The notes under the pieces were generated by a model, which saw only the letters and a program-made list of their open reading frames with translations, was not told where the DNA came from and did no database searches. This document shows, piece by piece, positions 34,302 to 43,972 of a DNA stretch of 64,000 bases. A program made the translations under genes and the position numbers. Position 1 is the first letter of the stretch. Every line of letters starts with the position of its first letter. The stretch comes from Pycnococcus provasolii (taxonomy: Eukaryota; Chlorophyta; Pseudoscourfieldiophyceae; Pseudoscourfieldiales), in assembly GCA_049487715.1 (NCBI GenBank), contig CP150566.1, positions 434,001-498,000 of the forward strand, written 5' to 3'.

Positions 34302-36283
34302 TCAAAGCTGCGCCTTGTTCGCACGCGTCGGCAGCTGAGCCGCCTTGCAGATGCGCGCAAAGCTCATGCGCTTCGCCTCCGGGCTGTTCGCGCGACCGTG
34401 GTTGCGGTAAAAAGGCTTGTACATGTCCTCGATCGACGCAGAGTTGCGCTTCTCGGTCGCCTCGCGCATGCGGTACGCTGCAGGATTCGCGCGCGTTCCC
34501 GTCTTCGCCCAGTCGCCGACGTGGTACTCGAACGGAGGCTTGAACAATGCAACCTGACGGCCGGTGTACCACATGCGAACCGCGTACTCGAAGTCGAAGC
34601 CAATGCCCGCCGCACCTCGGCAGCTAAAGTCGAGCTGAAACATGCCGCTCTCCAAGAAGACGGTGCGCTTCATCACGAAGGGACCCATGTTCACAAGCGT
34701 GACAAACATGAACGGTATGCCGGCATATCGGTAGCTCAGAGGACGCGGCGCACCACGCTGGCGGTGGCCATACTTCCCCGAGTCTGGGCCACCTTGGATT
34801 TGCCCCGAAAGTGCGCCGAGCAGAGCGAGCTTTGGGAACTTGTCAAACGCAGCGTACGCCTTGCGAATCCACAGCGTGCTCGCCGGCGGCCTGTCGTCAT
34901 CCTGTAGGAGAACGACGTAGCGCGCGGATGCGAGCTTGACGAGGCGGTTGTACGCGCGTATCTCGTGTATGTTTCCAGAGTGCACGATCGAATACGATGC
35001 TGCGCCGCGCAGGCTTGCCTGCCACTGCTCATCCTCCGTGTTCGAGTCGTCGTTGATGAGAATCTGCGCACGAGGGTACTTCTTCAGCCGGCTTGCAATC
35101 GCGGCAATGTTTGGCGGGCGCTTGAAGTACTGCAGCGCGAACGCGACGTCGAATGCGCAGTCAGCCTCCGCATCAGACACGGCGTCGCGACGCTCGCGCG
35201 GCGGCGCGGATGCCACGTCATTTCCGCCGTCGCCACCACCGAGAATGACGACAGACTGTCCATTTGCCATGCGCACGAGACCTTTCTCCGCCACGTTGCG
35301 GTTTGCATTTGTGCGCAGCAGAACGACTCGCTCGAGAGCCTCGTCGCGGTACGATGGCGGCAGCGTCGCTCGCGCCTCTTCCATCGCCTCGTCGACGCTC
35401 ACCGTTCCCGCGCCAATTCCGAGAGACACGAGCACCTCGAAGCCCGCAGGAGAAGTTGCACTTTCGCGTGCGGCGTGCAGAAAAGCCTTGCGCAGCATGT
35501 CTCTGCTTGACGCGCGCGGCATGACGTACGACACGCTGGGAGAGTCGAGGTGTGCGCACGTCTCGTTCCCACACTTGCAGGGGAAGGCGCTGCGCGTTCG
35601 CTTCGCAGGCTGGTCGGCGTACGACTTAGGCACGCATCCACTCGACCCGCCCTTGGCGGGCGCAGAGTAAGAAGGCGTCGACGCCGGTTTCCTTGGCGTG
35701 GTCCGCGGCAAGGCTGAAGACGCCGCCTGCGTCGTCGCACGCGCCGCGGCAGCATTGGCTGCACTCGCGAGGTCCCAGGTGGCTGTTCGTTGTCTGGTTG
35801 CCTCCTCGAACGTGACGACTCGTTCTGACTCATCCTCCGCGTTCTCTGTCTCCGTCGTTTCGTCGCCTCCTCCTCCTGCTCCTCCTGCTCCTCCTTCTCG
35901 TCTTGTCTGGTAGAAGGTTCTTCTTCTCGTGCGTTCGCCGATTCGTGCGTGCTCCCCTCCTGGTCGTCGCTGTCGTCGTCGTCGTGTTCGAATATGCTGT
36001 ACGTCGCCTCTTTCAGTCGCGACACGGTGTAGTCGACTGTCGCCAGCGCTCGCGCGGACATGGCGGAAGCGTCGGCGGAAACGGTGGTCGCGAGCCAACC
36101 TTTCGTGATGAGTAGGTTAGCTTGCACGTAGATGTACGGCAGTCCTAAGAGTACGACGGCAAGGAAGCTCATCATCAAATAGGTGGATTGTCGCGCGACG
36201 GACTGCCGATGATGGTGATGGGGTTGGCCACCACCACCACCACCACCACCACCACCACCACCTGCAGAACTCCTCTCCGCCAT
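34302..36283 (-). CDS. Type II membrane glycosyltransferase, GT2-like, with a frame break near 35880
   Basis: The ATG at 36281-36283 opens MAERSSA, a Gly run, a His cluster, then a membrane anchor (MMSFLAVVLLGLPYIYVQ). The frame stays open to an EKEEQEEQEE stretch near 35880, after which the family-like sequence continues in the next frame to the stop at 34302. The catalytic part has ILINDDSNTEDEQW, VLLQDDDRPPAS (DxD-like metal site), GHRQRGAPRPLSYRYAGIPF, GIGFDFEYAVRMWYTG and a PAAYRMREATEKRNS tail. It resembles algal GT-A fold (family 2-like) enzymes; substrate unknown. A CGNETCAHLD motif sits in the stem. The two halves belong to one gene in my reading: no ATG or anchor is convincing for the second half alone. 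Confidence 0.72.
36238..36262. repeat. CCA triplet run encoding poly-Gly in the GT2-like gene
   Basis: An uninterrupted (CCA)8 run, read as GGT Gly codons on the minus strand, giving the Gly tract just before the membrane anchor. Confidence 0.85.
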
Positions 36284-36676
36284 GGTGCAAGCTTGACCGG
36301 TTTGGTATTAGGACAGATCTTCAGGGAAAAGTTTTGGGAAAGGGATTGTTATACCAAAGCCCAGGGGGATGGATTGGGATTCCCCCTATTTCCTCCCGCA
36401 CAAATGGGGATACACCATACAGTGGATACCTTTAAGAAGCTTTCCTTCCCCAGAGGACACACCAGAGGGTTACGTTTAGGGTTTCTCGCCGCCCCGCCCC
36501 TGTTCTCTGCTTCGCCGCCTGCTCCCGGGACTCGCCTGCACTGCCATCTCTCGCACACGCCACACGCCTGCTTTCACGCCTGCTTTGTACCAACATTCTG
36601 CTTATTCATTTTACTTTTCTGCTCCTCCTTTTCCAGTTGCGGTCAGCTACTGTTCGTGCGTGTTAGCTAGCGGTTT
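36284..36676. other. Divergent promoter region, GT2-like / RPB11
   Basis: 393 bp between divergent starts. A GGGGATACA motif is at 36406-36414 and a TTTAGGGTTT telobox-like string near 36476, about 200 bp before the RPB11 ATG, where such elements often sit in ribosomal and RNA-polymerase genes of plants. No gene seen. Confidence 0.5.
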
Positions 36677-37081
36677 ATGAACGCGCCAGACCGTTTTCTC
36701 AAGTTCGTGGTGCCCGACGGCGAAGCACGAACCTCCTTCATACGTGACACGAAAATCGAAAGAGCGGGCACGTACAAAGTGCTCTGCGAAGACCACACGC
36801 TGGGGAACCTCCTGCGCATGCAACTGCACCGCAACCCGGAAGTGCTCTTTGCCGCGTACCAAGTGCCGCACCCGCTCGCGAACCACGTGCTCATACGCTT
36901 ACAAACCACACGCAAGTCGTCGCCGACTGAGGCGCTCAAACAGGCGATCGAGGAAGTGCGCGGGGAAGTCGACGACCTCAAAAACCAATTCGTGAATCAA
37001 GTTATCAATATGCAGCAGATGGCGCAAGGTGAGGCAGGTGCTATGGGACAAGGACAGATGAACTACGCCGGAGGATACTAG
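36677..37081 (+). CDS. RPB11: RNA polymerase II subunit RPB11
   Basis: 134 residues with the family signature near the N terminus, MNAPDRFLKFVVPDGEARTSF, then the alpha-motif-like EDHTLGNLLRMQLHRNPEVLFAAYQVPHPL and TEALKQAIEEVRGEVDDLKNQF. RPB11 dimerises with RPB3 in the assembly platform of Pol II. Length is slightly over the family norm because of a Gln/Met/Gly tail. Single exon with a clear ATG. Confidence 0.97.
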   Translation: MNAPDRFLKFVVPDGEARTSFIRDTKIERAGTYKVLCEDHTLGNLLRMQLHRNPEVLFAAYQVPHPLANHVLIRLQTTRKSSPTEALKQAIEEVRGEVDDLKNQFVNQVINMQQMAQGEAGAMGQGQMNYAGGY

Positions 37082-37132
37082 AGAGACATAGATTTAGGAA
37101 AAAAGAAACAAACAAACAAAAGAGTGCAGAGA

Positions 37133-39601
37133 ATGGAAGCAGAACGACGTCAAAACCAGTGTTGCTGGGACCGCACGACGAACTTCGTCGCCGTCGCTTC
37201 GACGACATCGGCAACAACTGCAATACCTACCGTCAATATCCTGGAGCCTTCGTCGTATCCCACGTCGTACTCCGCAATACGACTCGACGCAACGCCGGCA
37301 CGCATGTGCTTCGTTCCACACAACACCACACTCGCGGGATCGCTGCTCGTCGTCGACACGAAGGGGAATGCAACAATACACGCTCACGACGTCTGCGGGA
37401 GAGTTCTCGTTGCAAACAGATGGACGAGTGGCGTGGCGTGGTGGAGTTCAGACGCTCAGCCGGTTTTGCGCGTGCGCTTCCTTGACGTGAATGCCATGCT
37501 CAACACGCAGACTCCACCAATCTGCCGTGACGACGACGGCGCTGACGATGGTAAAGGTGCCACCACCACCACCACCACCTCCTCCTCCGTCGCCGCCACA
37601 CCACCACCCTTCACACTACACTCCGCCGTGATGCCCGGTGCGCCTCTCCTCGCATCCGTCAACTCGAAGTGCATGCTTCACCTGTACAGTGTTCAGCCGG
37701 ATGCACTCATGTCCCTGCACGAGGCGATCGCGACCGGGAACACCGTGTTTTACCTCGCCGCCACGTGTGCACTGCCGGCAGCAGAGATGCAGACCGAAGA
37801 CTGCGCTATCGAGCTTGCCGACATCATGCAAGTGCATGACGGCATGCTCGTGACGGCTGCTGCGAATGGCAAGGTGCGCCTGTTTCACGTCACCTCGGAG
37901 AGCGCGCCGCCATTCAATCTCACGAGCCAGCTTCTCCGCACGTTCGACATCGCCGCCACAAGCGTGAGCATGCGATCGAATCGGCTCTTTGTTGCATCCT
38001 CAGATCGACGTCTGGCGTCCTGGAAGCTGACAACATCGTCGACGACTGTGGCAGCGGAAGCACCGGACCAGGAGGTATCCATTTCATCTTCGAGTTCGCT
38101 AGCCATTCTCGACATTTCGTACGATGGTACACGTGTCGCCCTGCTGGAGGAGGATGGTCTTACCATCACAATCCGAGGGTGTGCGAATCTCGACAAGGTT
38201 CAGCACACCGTGAAGTACACAAAGAGCACGGCGAACGCGGCATTCTCGTCCAACGCCATGGCGCTCGTCACCTGCGACGTCGACGGCGAATCGCGTTTGC
38301 ACGTGCTGCCGCCAATAACGGGCGAGGGTGGGCTCACCAAGCGCCTGCTGTTTGGCATTGCGAGCAACAGCGCGACGTGGGATGTTGCGAAGGCCTGGTC
38401 GACGTTTGGCGCCGACGCGGCTGCGAAGGAACACGACGTGCTTGCGCAGGAGGTGGCATCGTTGGAGTCGGACGCACGGCGTCTTTTGATGCCCGCGCTT
38501 GACTGGTTCGCCACAGACGTGTGCCGCCACTTAAAGTCCAACAAGATAGTGGCACCAGCAATTGACGCGCGTGCACGCCGTAGGCTTGCGCTGTGCGGTG
38601 TCGCACTTTCGCACATCTTCGAAAACAAGTCGGCGAGCCCGGAGGCGGCGATCTCTCTCGCACCCACTGTCGCATGGGTATCAACGCTTGCCCTGCTGTG
38701 GACCGCGAGCATGATGACGTGGGCATCCACATCGCCAACCACGCCGCCGTGGCACCGGCAGCCGAACGATAGTGCATTTTTCCCGCTCCTGCACGCGACG
38801 CAGGATGCCGACTTCCTCCGCCTCATGCACAAGTGTCTTGCGATGCGCGCGCACCTTCCACCTGACGTGCGTCTCTTGGGAAGTCTTCCGAGCGACGCGG
38901 CGTGCCGAGTGGCGAATGACGCACTTGCCGCCGCCGTGAAGTTGGCCGAGGCTGCGCTGCTTGCCGCTAAGTCAGCACCATCATCCGATCCCACACCCAG
39001 CCCATCTACCACCACATCATCATCATCCGCTCGAGATGGGCGCCTTCCACCGCTCGCCCACTCGAATCCATGGCGTCTGAACGATGCGCAACTTGCGCAG
39101 CTGGTGACTTCGGTTCAATCTGCCATTCAAACGGGCGGCGGCGACGAAGCGTCATCGCCAACCTTTGCACCCACGCATTTGCACCACCACCATCACAGCC
39201 TTCCCGTGAAGGAACTCACGGAGGCGATATTGGTGCACAAAAAACCCATTCCGGCAAATCGTCTCACGGAGATGGCGCTGGCGATGGGGCTCGCGGTCAC
39301 ACGTCGCGAAGATCAGGTGACCATCCCACCGGCGAGCAAACGAGCGCGACTTCACCACGCCATTGCATACGGAAGTTTGCCCGACTGGCCGCGCGCGAAC
39401 GCGCCGGTGGACCTGCTCGACTGCCAGGCAGTTGATGGCGGTGACGCGTCCGACGGACGTGTGACCTGTACCACGGCTCCTTGGGAGACGACGCAGGCAT
39501 TTGGACGAGCGTACGCCGTGAACGCCGCAGCGGCGCGTCTGTGCGACGCGTGGGGTGCCCATTGTCCTCTCGGAGGTGGCGTCTGGCTCGCGCTCGGATG
39601 A
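37133..39601 (+). CDS. MED16: Mediator tail subunit MED16-like
   Basis: 822 residues from the first ATG. The N-terminal half has WD-like strands (SLLVVDTKGNATIHAHDV, LLASVNSKCMLHLYSV, MLVTAAANGKVRLFHV, LFVASSDRRLASWKL). A helical half follows with LTKRLLFGIASNSATWDVAKAW and LAPTVAWVSTLALLWTASM, which line up with the LLFLLEY...DWWDILL and WVGDFVLYLLASL regions of MED16. The last residues HCPLGGGVWLALG recall the Cys-Gly-Gly-Trp end of MED16. Only that weak C-terminal pattern plus the WD/helical order supports the name. If correct it is a tail-module subunit linking activators to Pol II. TGTAA at 39676, 75 bases past the stop. Confidence 0.6.
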   Translation: MEAERRQNQCCWDRTTNFVAVASTTSATTAIPTVNILEPSSYPTSYSAIRLDATPARMCFVPHNTTLAGSLLVVDTKGNATIHAHDVCGRVLVANRWTSGVAWWSSDAQPVLRVRFLDVNAMLNTQTPPICRDDDGADDGKGATTTTTTSSSVAATPPPFTLHSAVMPGAPLLASVNSKCMLHLYSVQPDALMSLHEAIATGNTVFYLAATCALPAAEMQTEDCAIELADIMQVHDGMLVTAAANGKVRLFHVTSESAPPFNLTSQLLRTFDIAATSVSMRSNRLFVASSDRRLASWKLTTSSTTVAAEAPDQEVSISSSSSLAILDISYDGTRVALLEEDGLTITIRGCANLDKVQHTVKYTKSTANAAFSSNAMALVTCDVDGESRLHVLPPITGEGGLTKRLLFGIASNSATWDVAKAWSTFGADAAAKEHDVLAQEVASLESDARRLLMPALDWFATDVCRHLKSNKIVAPAIDARARRRLALCGVALSHIFENKSASPEAAISLAPTVAWVSTLALLWTASMMTWASTSPTTPPWHRQPNDSAFFPLLHATQDADFLRLMHKCLAMRAHLPPDVRLLGSLPSDAACRVANDALAAAVKLAEAALLAAKSAPSSDPTPSPSTTTSSSSARDGRLPPLAHSNPWRLNDAQLAQLVTSVQSAIQTGGGDEASSPTFAPTHLHHHHHSLPVKELTEAILVHKKPIPANRLTEMALAMGLAVTRREDQVTIPPASKRARLHHAIAYGSLPDWPRANAPVDLLDCQAVDGGDASDGRVTCTTAPWETTQAFGRAYAVNAAAARLCDAWGAHCPLGGGVWLALG

Positions 39602-39713
39602 GCGTGGTGTAGAGTTGTATTTTTGTGTTGCAACTTGCAAACGCTTGCAAAACATAGAAAGAAAAAAAAAAGTTTTGTAACACACAGAGAGGCTGCAAAT
39701 TCCTGTTTCACTT

Positions 39714-41048
39714 TCACTTCAGGCCAACGAGGTCACAACTGAACTCCCACAGGTCCTGCGCAGCCTCGTCGTCCAAAGCAGCCTCGCTTGGGTCCGACAC
39801 GTCGCGCTCGCGCAGGTACCAGAACGGCGTCCCTCCACTCTGCACATCCTCATTCTTCCCAGAACGTGGCAGTGGACCCTCCTTCACCATCTCCTCGTAA
39901 ACGCTGCTCGGCTGCAACGTTGGCGCGAACGCCGCGAGAATCACGTCGCCAGCCGCCTGCCTGACGCTGCGCGCTCGTGGATTGTTCTTGCGGCTGTAGG
40001 TACGCGTGAGAATTGCGCGGTTGCGCTCACCAGCCTTGCTTCCAGGCGTGACGGGAACGTGCCGTGTGAGCCCCGTGCGAACAGTCAGCCCGGGATCGAC
40101 GACGACGACGGATGACGTCCCCTTCCACGGTGCCCACTTGCGCAGGTTTGTGAGGTTCTTGGCAAACTGCCTCGCGAAAAGAACGTTGCACAGCTTGCTT
40201 CTCGCGTAGCTCATGTACGCAGCCTGTCCGCACGGCGGGTGCGCTTCCCAGTCGTCCGTGTACTCCTCGCAGTTGATGTCCTCGAGGTCGAGTTCGATGG
40301 GATCGGTGCCTGGGATGCCGCGGTGCATTTCAGATCCCAGCACGACGACGCGGAAAGCCTTGCTCGCACGAAGCGCGTCGAGCATGAGGTTGGTGAGCAG
40401 AAAGTGCCCGAGGTGGTTGACGGCAAAGTTTGCGTCGATGCGGTCCGTTGTGCGTTGTCGCCCGGGCACGAGGCCAAGTCCCGCGCCAAGTATGAGGCGG
40501 TCGACGCACTCGAGTCCGTGTTTGTCCCACTCGTCGACAAAGTCGTACACGCTGTCTGCGGACGACAGGTCGAGTGCCTTTGAGATTCCAATGATACGTC
40601 CACGTGGTCGCAGGTTTTCGCTAGGTGTTTCACTGTCCTCCTTGTCGAGAGCCAACTGCAGTGACCTTGCGAGTGCCTTTGCCTTTTTTGCCGTTCGCGA
40701 CGTGATGCACACGGTCACTCCGTGCTTGGCGAGAATGCGCGCCACCTCCCAGCATATGTTTGGTCTCTTGTTGTGCACGCCCACACCTGTGATGAGTACG
40801 GTGGTATCTCGCACTGACGTGTCTAGCAGTGCGTTGGCAATGGCGTCTGCGTTGGAGTCGGCGTCGCACCCGAGCGGCAGCAGCGTCGATCTTGGACGTC
40901 GGGTATTATTGTTGTTGTTGTTGTTGTTGCTGCTGCTGCTGCTGCTGATGGGTATGAGCTGGTGCTGTGTTGCCTGTGAGGATGGTGAGGATGGTGATGC
41001 TGACGACGACGACGGGGATGACGACGACGGCGATCTCGACGCCACCAT
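39714..41048 (-). CDS. Short-chain dehydrogenase/reductase (POR/WWOX-like SDR)
   Basis: 445 codons from the ATG at 41046-41048 (MVASRSPSS). An atypical cofactor loop TGVGVHNKRPNICWEVA replaces the usual TGxxxGIG. A LILGAG strand stands where NNAG normally is, then FAVNHLGHFLLTNLML, catalytic Ser in VVLGSEMHRG, and the YxxxK pair in YMSYARSKLCNVLF. A C-terminal domain reaches LWEFSCDLVGLK. Fold and chemistry are clear (NAD(P)H-dependent reduction); substrate is not. A Ser-rich N terminus could be an organellar targeting peptide. The frame is open 170 codons further upstream but that part is Phe/Cys-rich, unlike coding sequence here. Confidence 0.8.
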   Translation of the reverse strand: MVASRSPSSSSPSSSSASPSSPSSQATQHQLIPISSSSSSNNNNNNNNTRRPRSTLLPLGCDADSNADAIANALLDTSVRDTTVLITGVGVHNKRPNICWEVARILAKHGVTVCITSRTAKKAKALARSLQLALDKEDSETPSENLRPRGRIIGISKALDLSSADSVYDFVDEWDKHGLECVDRLILGAGLGLVPGRQRTTDRIDANFAVNHLGHFLLTNLMLDALRASKAFRVVVLGSEMHRGIPGTDPIELDLEDINCEEYTDDWEAHPPCGQAAYMSYARSKLCNVLFARQFAKNLTNLRKWAPWKGTSSVVVVDPGLTVRTGLTRHVPVTPGSKAGERNRAILTRTYSRKNNPRARSVRQAAGDVILAAFAPTLQPSSVYEEMVKEGPLPRSGKNEDVQSGGTPFWYLRERDVSDPSEAALDDEAAQDLWEFSCDLVGLK

Positions 41049-42881
41049 GCACACCACTGGCCCATGAGCAGTACGAGTAGCAGGTGTACAACGTGTTCGA
41101 GAAGAAACATGCAAGAAACATGGCAAGAAACCACACACAGTCGTGAAGAAGAACGCAGGGACCCTGACGAAGCCACAAACCCCGAGTGAGCACGAGCACG
41201 ACATGCACGAGCACGAAGCTGAGAACTCACATGAGGCATGACTGATGTGTGTGAAGAGATCTGAAACGAGGGAGCAGGCATGCACCCAACTGAGGTTTGC
41301 AAAGTGCACCGGTGACGTGTCCCAGTGGCGCCGCCAACAAGGGAAGGGGGTCTGGAATGGCGACGAAAAAGGGGCGACGAAAAAGGGGAAAAAGCCAAAA
41401 AGGGGTCCGGAAAGGGGTCCGGAAAAAAAATCAAAAAAGCGCGTCCAAAGAGAAGAAGGTGTTCCCTTAAAGCGTCTAAGGATGTATCCCCCACAAGAGT
41501 AAAAATTAAGGGCATGGCATTCATTATTGCATTGGACTATTATTGTCCAATAAGGGCATGGCACGATATCGGGGTTTAGGGGGCAAATAGGGACTTACTT
41601 AACGGTTGCATCGGTTGCACGGCTGGCTAGTGCGTATCGTACCCGGGTAGTGGCTGGCCATCCATCACGTTCCTCAAGCAAGCAAGCTGGTCTGCTGGTG
41701 TTGTGTGTGTTGTGTGTTGTGTGTTGCCTGATCATCAGTCTGTCAGTGAGTATATACTTGTGCGACATTATGACCGATTCCAGGCAAGCTTGCGGTGGCA
41801 CCGTAAAAGCGAGTCGTTTTCACGGTCATTTGCAAGTTTTTGCATGTCTTAGAGTCTTGTTTTCGGCGCTTTTCAAGTTTCTCGGGTTTTTAGAGGTTTT
41901 GGGGGTTTTGGGGGGGGGTTCCTAGCTTGTTTCTAGAGGGCCGCGCTCATCCGCACAACCTCACGTCAAAAGACCTCGTACAATGGAGATCCCTTCATTT
42001 CCAACTGGACATTGCCACTGCCACAGGTCCTCTGCCCTCCCCCCCCCCCCTCCTTTCCCTCTCCCCCCCCCCCCCCTTTTTCTCCCTCCCTCCCTTCCAC
42101 CTTCCCTTCCTTTCTTCCTTCCCTTCCTTTTTTCTAGGGGCCAGGTTCTCCTTCCCTCTACCCGGGTAGGCACTTTCCACGTCCTCCTCCCAACACACAC
42201 AGATCCGATCTCGCGTGTCAAGAAATGAAAGTTTTGTATGGACTATGGGAAACGGTGTCTAACCCCTACACTGCAACGACTGTGCACTTCTCAGCAAAAC
42301 TCTGACTTTTTCTGTGTTCCTCATTTTTTGCCGTTTCTGGCGATTTTTGGGTTCGATTTCTGGGTTCCCCGTTGTGTTTGGTCGGGCAGAGCGATATTCG
42401 AATTCGACCGAATTCCATGGAATGTTGAGAGATTGGTGGTTCGACCGAATTCGACTGAAAACGAGTTTAAAGCACTGCAAGCTTGCCTGGAATCGGTCAT
42501 ATTATGGGATGTTAGTCTACCACTACCCGGTACGATAGGAAGGCTCCCCTCGAGTCTCTCGAGTCTCTACTACCGGGTATAGGTGTGCATTTCTGGTGCC
42601 GGGTGCGGTCTACAATTTATTCTTAGGGCGACAGAGAGACGACCTTTACCGGGTACCGGGTACTCGTTCTCGTCTCGTTCGGATTCGCGAACACCCACCT
42701 TAACCTTAATCACCGTTCTTCTGCATCACACCTCGTCCTTACATACCTGCTAGTTGGGATACGGCTTGCCTTTCGCACCTTAAGACGAGGCTCTACGAAC
42801 TCAACGTACGGTGGGTGCCTTAACGTACAGTACTACTGTAGGTCTTCTCGTAGTGGTTCGTTCGACTGTGTTCACCTCGTC
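41049..42881. other. 1.8-kb gene-free region rich in short repeats
   Basis: The largest gene-poor stretch in the window. It holds an inverted repeat (41770-41793 with 42477-42500), several TACC(C)GGGTA motifs, a poly-C/CT-rich tract (about 42030-42140), a TTGGAC/GTCCAA hairpin at 41532-41550, and a repeated GGGTCCGGAAA at about 41403-41428. Open frames here have low-complexity Leu/Pro content and no family resemblance. It could be a decayed mobile element plus the promoters of two divergent genes. Confidence 0.5.
41770..42500. mobile_element. Possible non-autonomous element bounded by an inverted repeat
   Basis: The 24 bases at 41770-41793 (ATGACCGATTCCAGG...) are the exact reverse complement of 42477-42500. 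Weaker similarity continues inward (TCGTTTTCAC versus TCGTTTTCAG). The 731-bp span has no transposase frame. An ATT next to each outer end is too short to be a convincing target duplication. A MITE-like remnant is one reading; a chance foldback is unlikely at 24 bp. Confidence 0.4.
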
Positions 42882-43874
42882 ATGACGCCCGACGAAGTCT
42901 CCGCGATGGCGGCGTACTACCGCATCGACCTGTCAAAAGATAGCGAATTTCACCTGCTTGCCGTCGCCATGGAAGGCGCGTCGGCACCCGTGCTCTTCCC
43001 GTGGGAAGAACGGGTCGACCACTCAGGACACCCGTACTTCTACCACGTATACAGACACGTGCGCTCCAACAGACACCCGCTCGACAACAAGTTCCTGAAC
43101 CTCGTGAACCAACTGCGCGAAGCAGGGCCGCCGGAGGGGGTGGAAGGACGAACCGTCCTGGCCATGGACAGCGGCGACGGAACGACAGTCTACTACGACT
43201 TCAAGACAAACACGGAGGTGGAAGGCACGCCGGCCGAGGACACGCTCATACCGCCGCTGCCCACCGAACTCCTGCCACGCTACGACGCAACGGACCTCAT
43301 GCAAACGCGGCGGCGCATCGACGTCGACGCGGTGAAGAAGCTGACATTCTACTCGTGGTGGAGCGAAAGCATGGTGGAGGAGGGGAGCTACGGCGACGGC
43401 GAGACGACGGGTGGAAAACTCGAGAGGAAGTTCGTCACCGTGACGTTTCACCTGGAAACGGGGAAGTTCGAGGTGGAGATGCAAGGTGCGGAGGACATTC
43501 ACCTCGCGGAACTGACGTCTGTGACGCTCGACAGGGTGCACGACGAGGGGAACGGAATCGAGTGCTGGGACCTGTACGTGGGAGCGCCGGTGCACATCTT
43601 GGGCAAGCGCACGACGCTTCACCAGGCATCCGCGGAGACGTTGGAGTTCCTCGAGTTTCACGCAGACAAACTGCGCAAGGCAAAGGCGAGGTTTCTCGAC
43701 GTCATACCGAAGTACCGAACCAAGCCGCTACCACCCGCGCTTCGCTTCGAGAAGGGTGCGCGTACGAAGGGCGGCACGTCGATCCGCGCGCTGATGATGC
43801 AGGTGGGCTACCTGCGCGAGGAGCTCGCCAAGTACAGGCCAAGCCTTGCGGAGAAGATTTCGCCACTCGAGTGA
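42882..43874 (+). CDS. WW-domain protein resembling the N-terminal module of CEP164
   Basis: 330 residues. MTPDEVSAMAAYYRID...EFHLLAVAMEGASAPVLFPWEERVDHSGHPYFYHVYRHVRSNRHPLDNKF matches the pattern of the CEP164-type N terminus: a short helix with ...LLWIAREAL, then an atypical WW domain with PWEE..D..G..Y..H......HPLD. Residues about 150-245 form a beta-rich region with no clear family, and the C terminus is helical. CEP164 and related WW proteins act at centriole distal appendages and in cilium assembly, consistent with the flagellar RSP3 gene in the window. Only the N-terminal 80 residues support the name; the rest is undescribed to me. Confidence 0.72.
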   Translation: MTPDEVSAMAAYYRIDLSKDSEFHLLAVAMEGASAPVLFPWEERVDHSGHPYFYHVYRHVRSNRHPLDNKFLNLVNQLREAGPPEGVEGRTVLAMDSGDGTTVYYDFKTNTEVEGTPAEDTLIPPLPTELLPRYDATDLMQTRRRIDVDAVKKLTFYSWWSESMVEEGSYGDGETTGGKLERKFVTVTFHLETGKFEVEMQGAEDIHLAELTSVTLDRVHDEGNGIECWDLYVGAPVHILGKRTTLHQASAETLEFLEFHADKLRKAKARFLDVIPKYRTKPLPPALRFEKGARTKGGTSIRALMMQVGYLREELAKYRPSLAEKISPLE

Positions 43875-43972
43875 ATGAATGGTCGTGGCCGCGACTCACG
43901 ACCTTTGAACTTTGTATAACCTTCCTTCTTTTTCTAATATTCAAAAACGCAACAATACGTCATGGTTTTCAC

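Noticed and set aside
41532-41550. TTGGAC...GTCCAA hairpin as a possible structured RNA or terminator
   Set aside because: Only a 6-bp stem with no surrounding features; eukaryotic genes here do not use such terminators.
41049-41564. N-terminal extension of the SDR gene back to 41564
   Set aside because: The sequence upstream of the ATG at 41048 is Phe/Cys/Ser-rich and unlike the rest of the gene; the later ATG gives a normal SDR start.
43435-43683. A minus-strand Cys-rich frame (MPCAVCLRE...) as a possible missing RING exon of NSE1
   Set aside because: Cys spacing does not follow the RING pattern, there is no matching acceptor, and it is antisense to the CEP164-like coding sequence.
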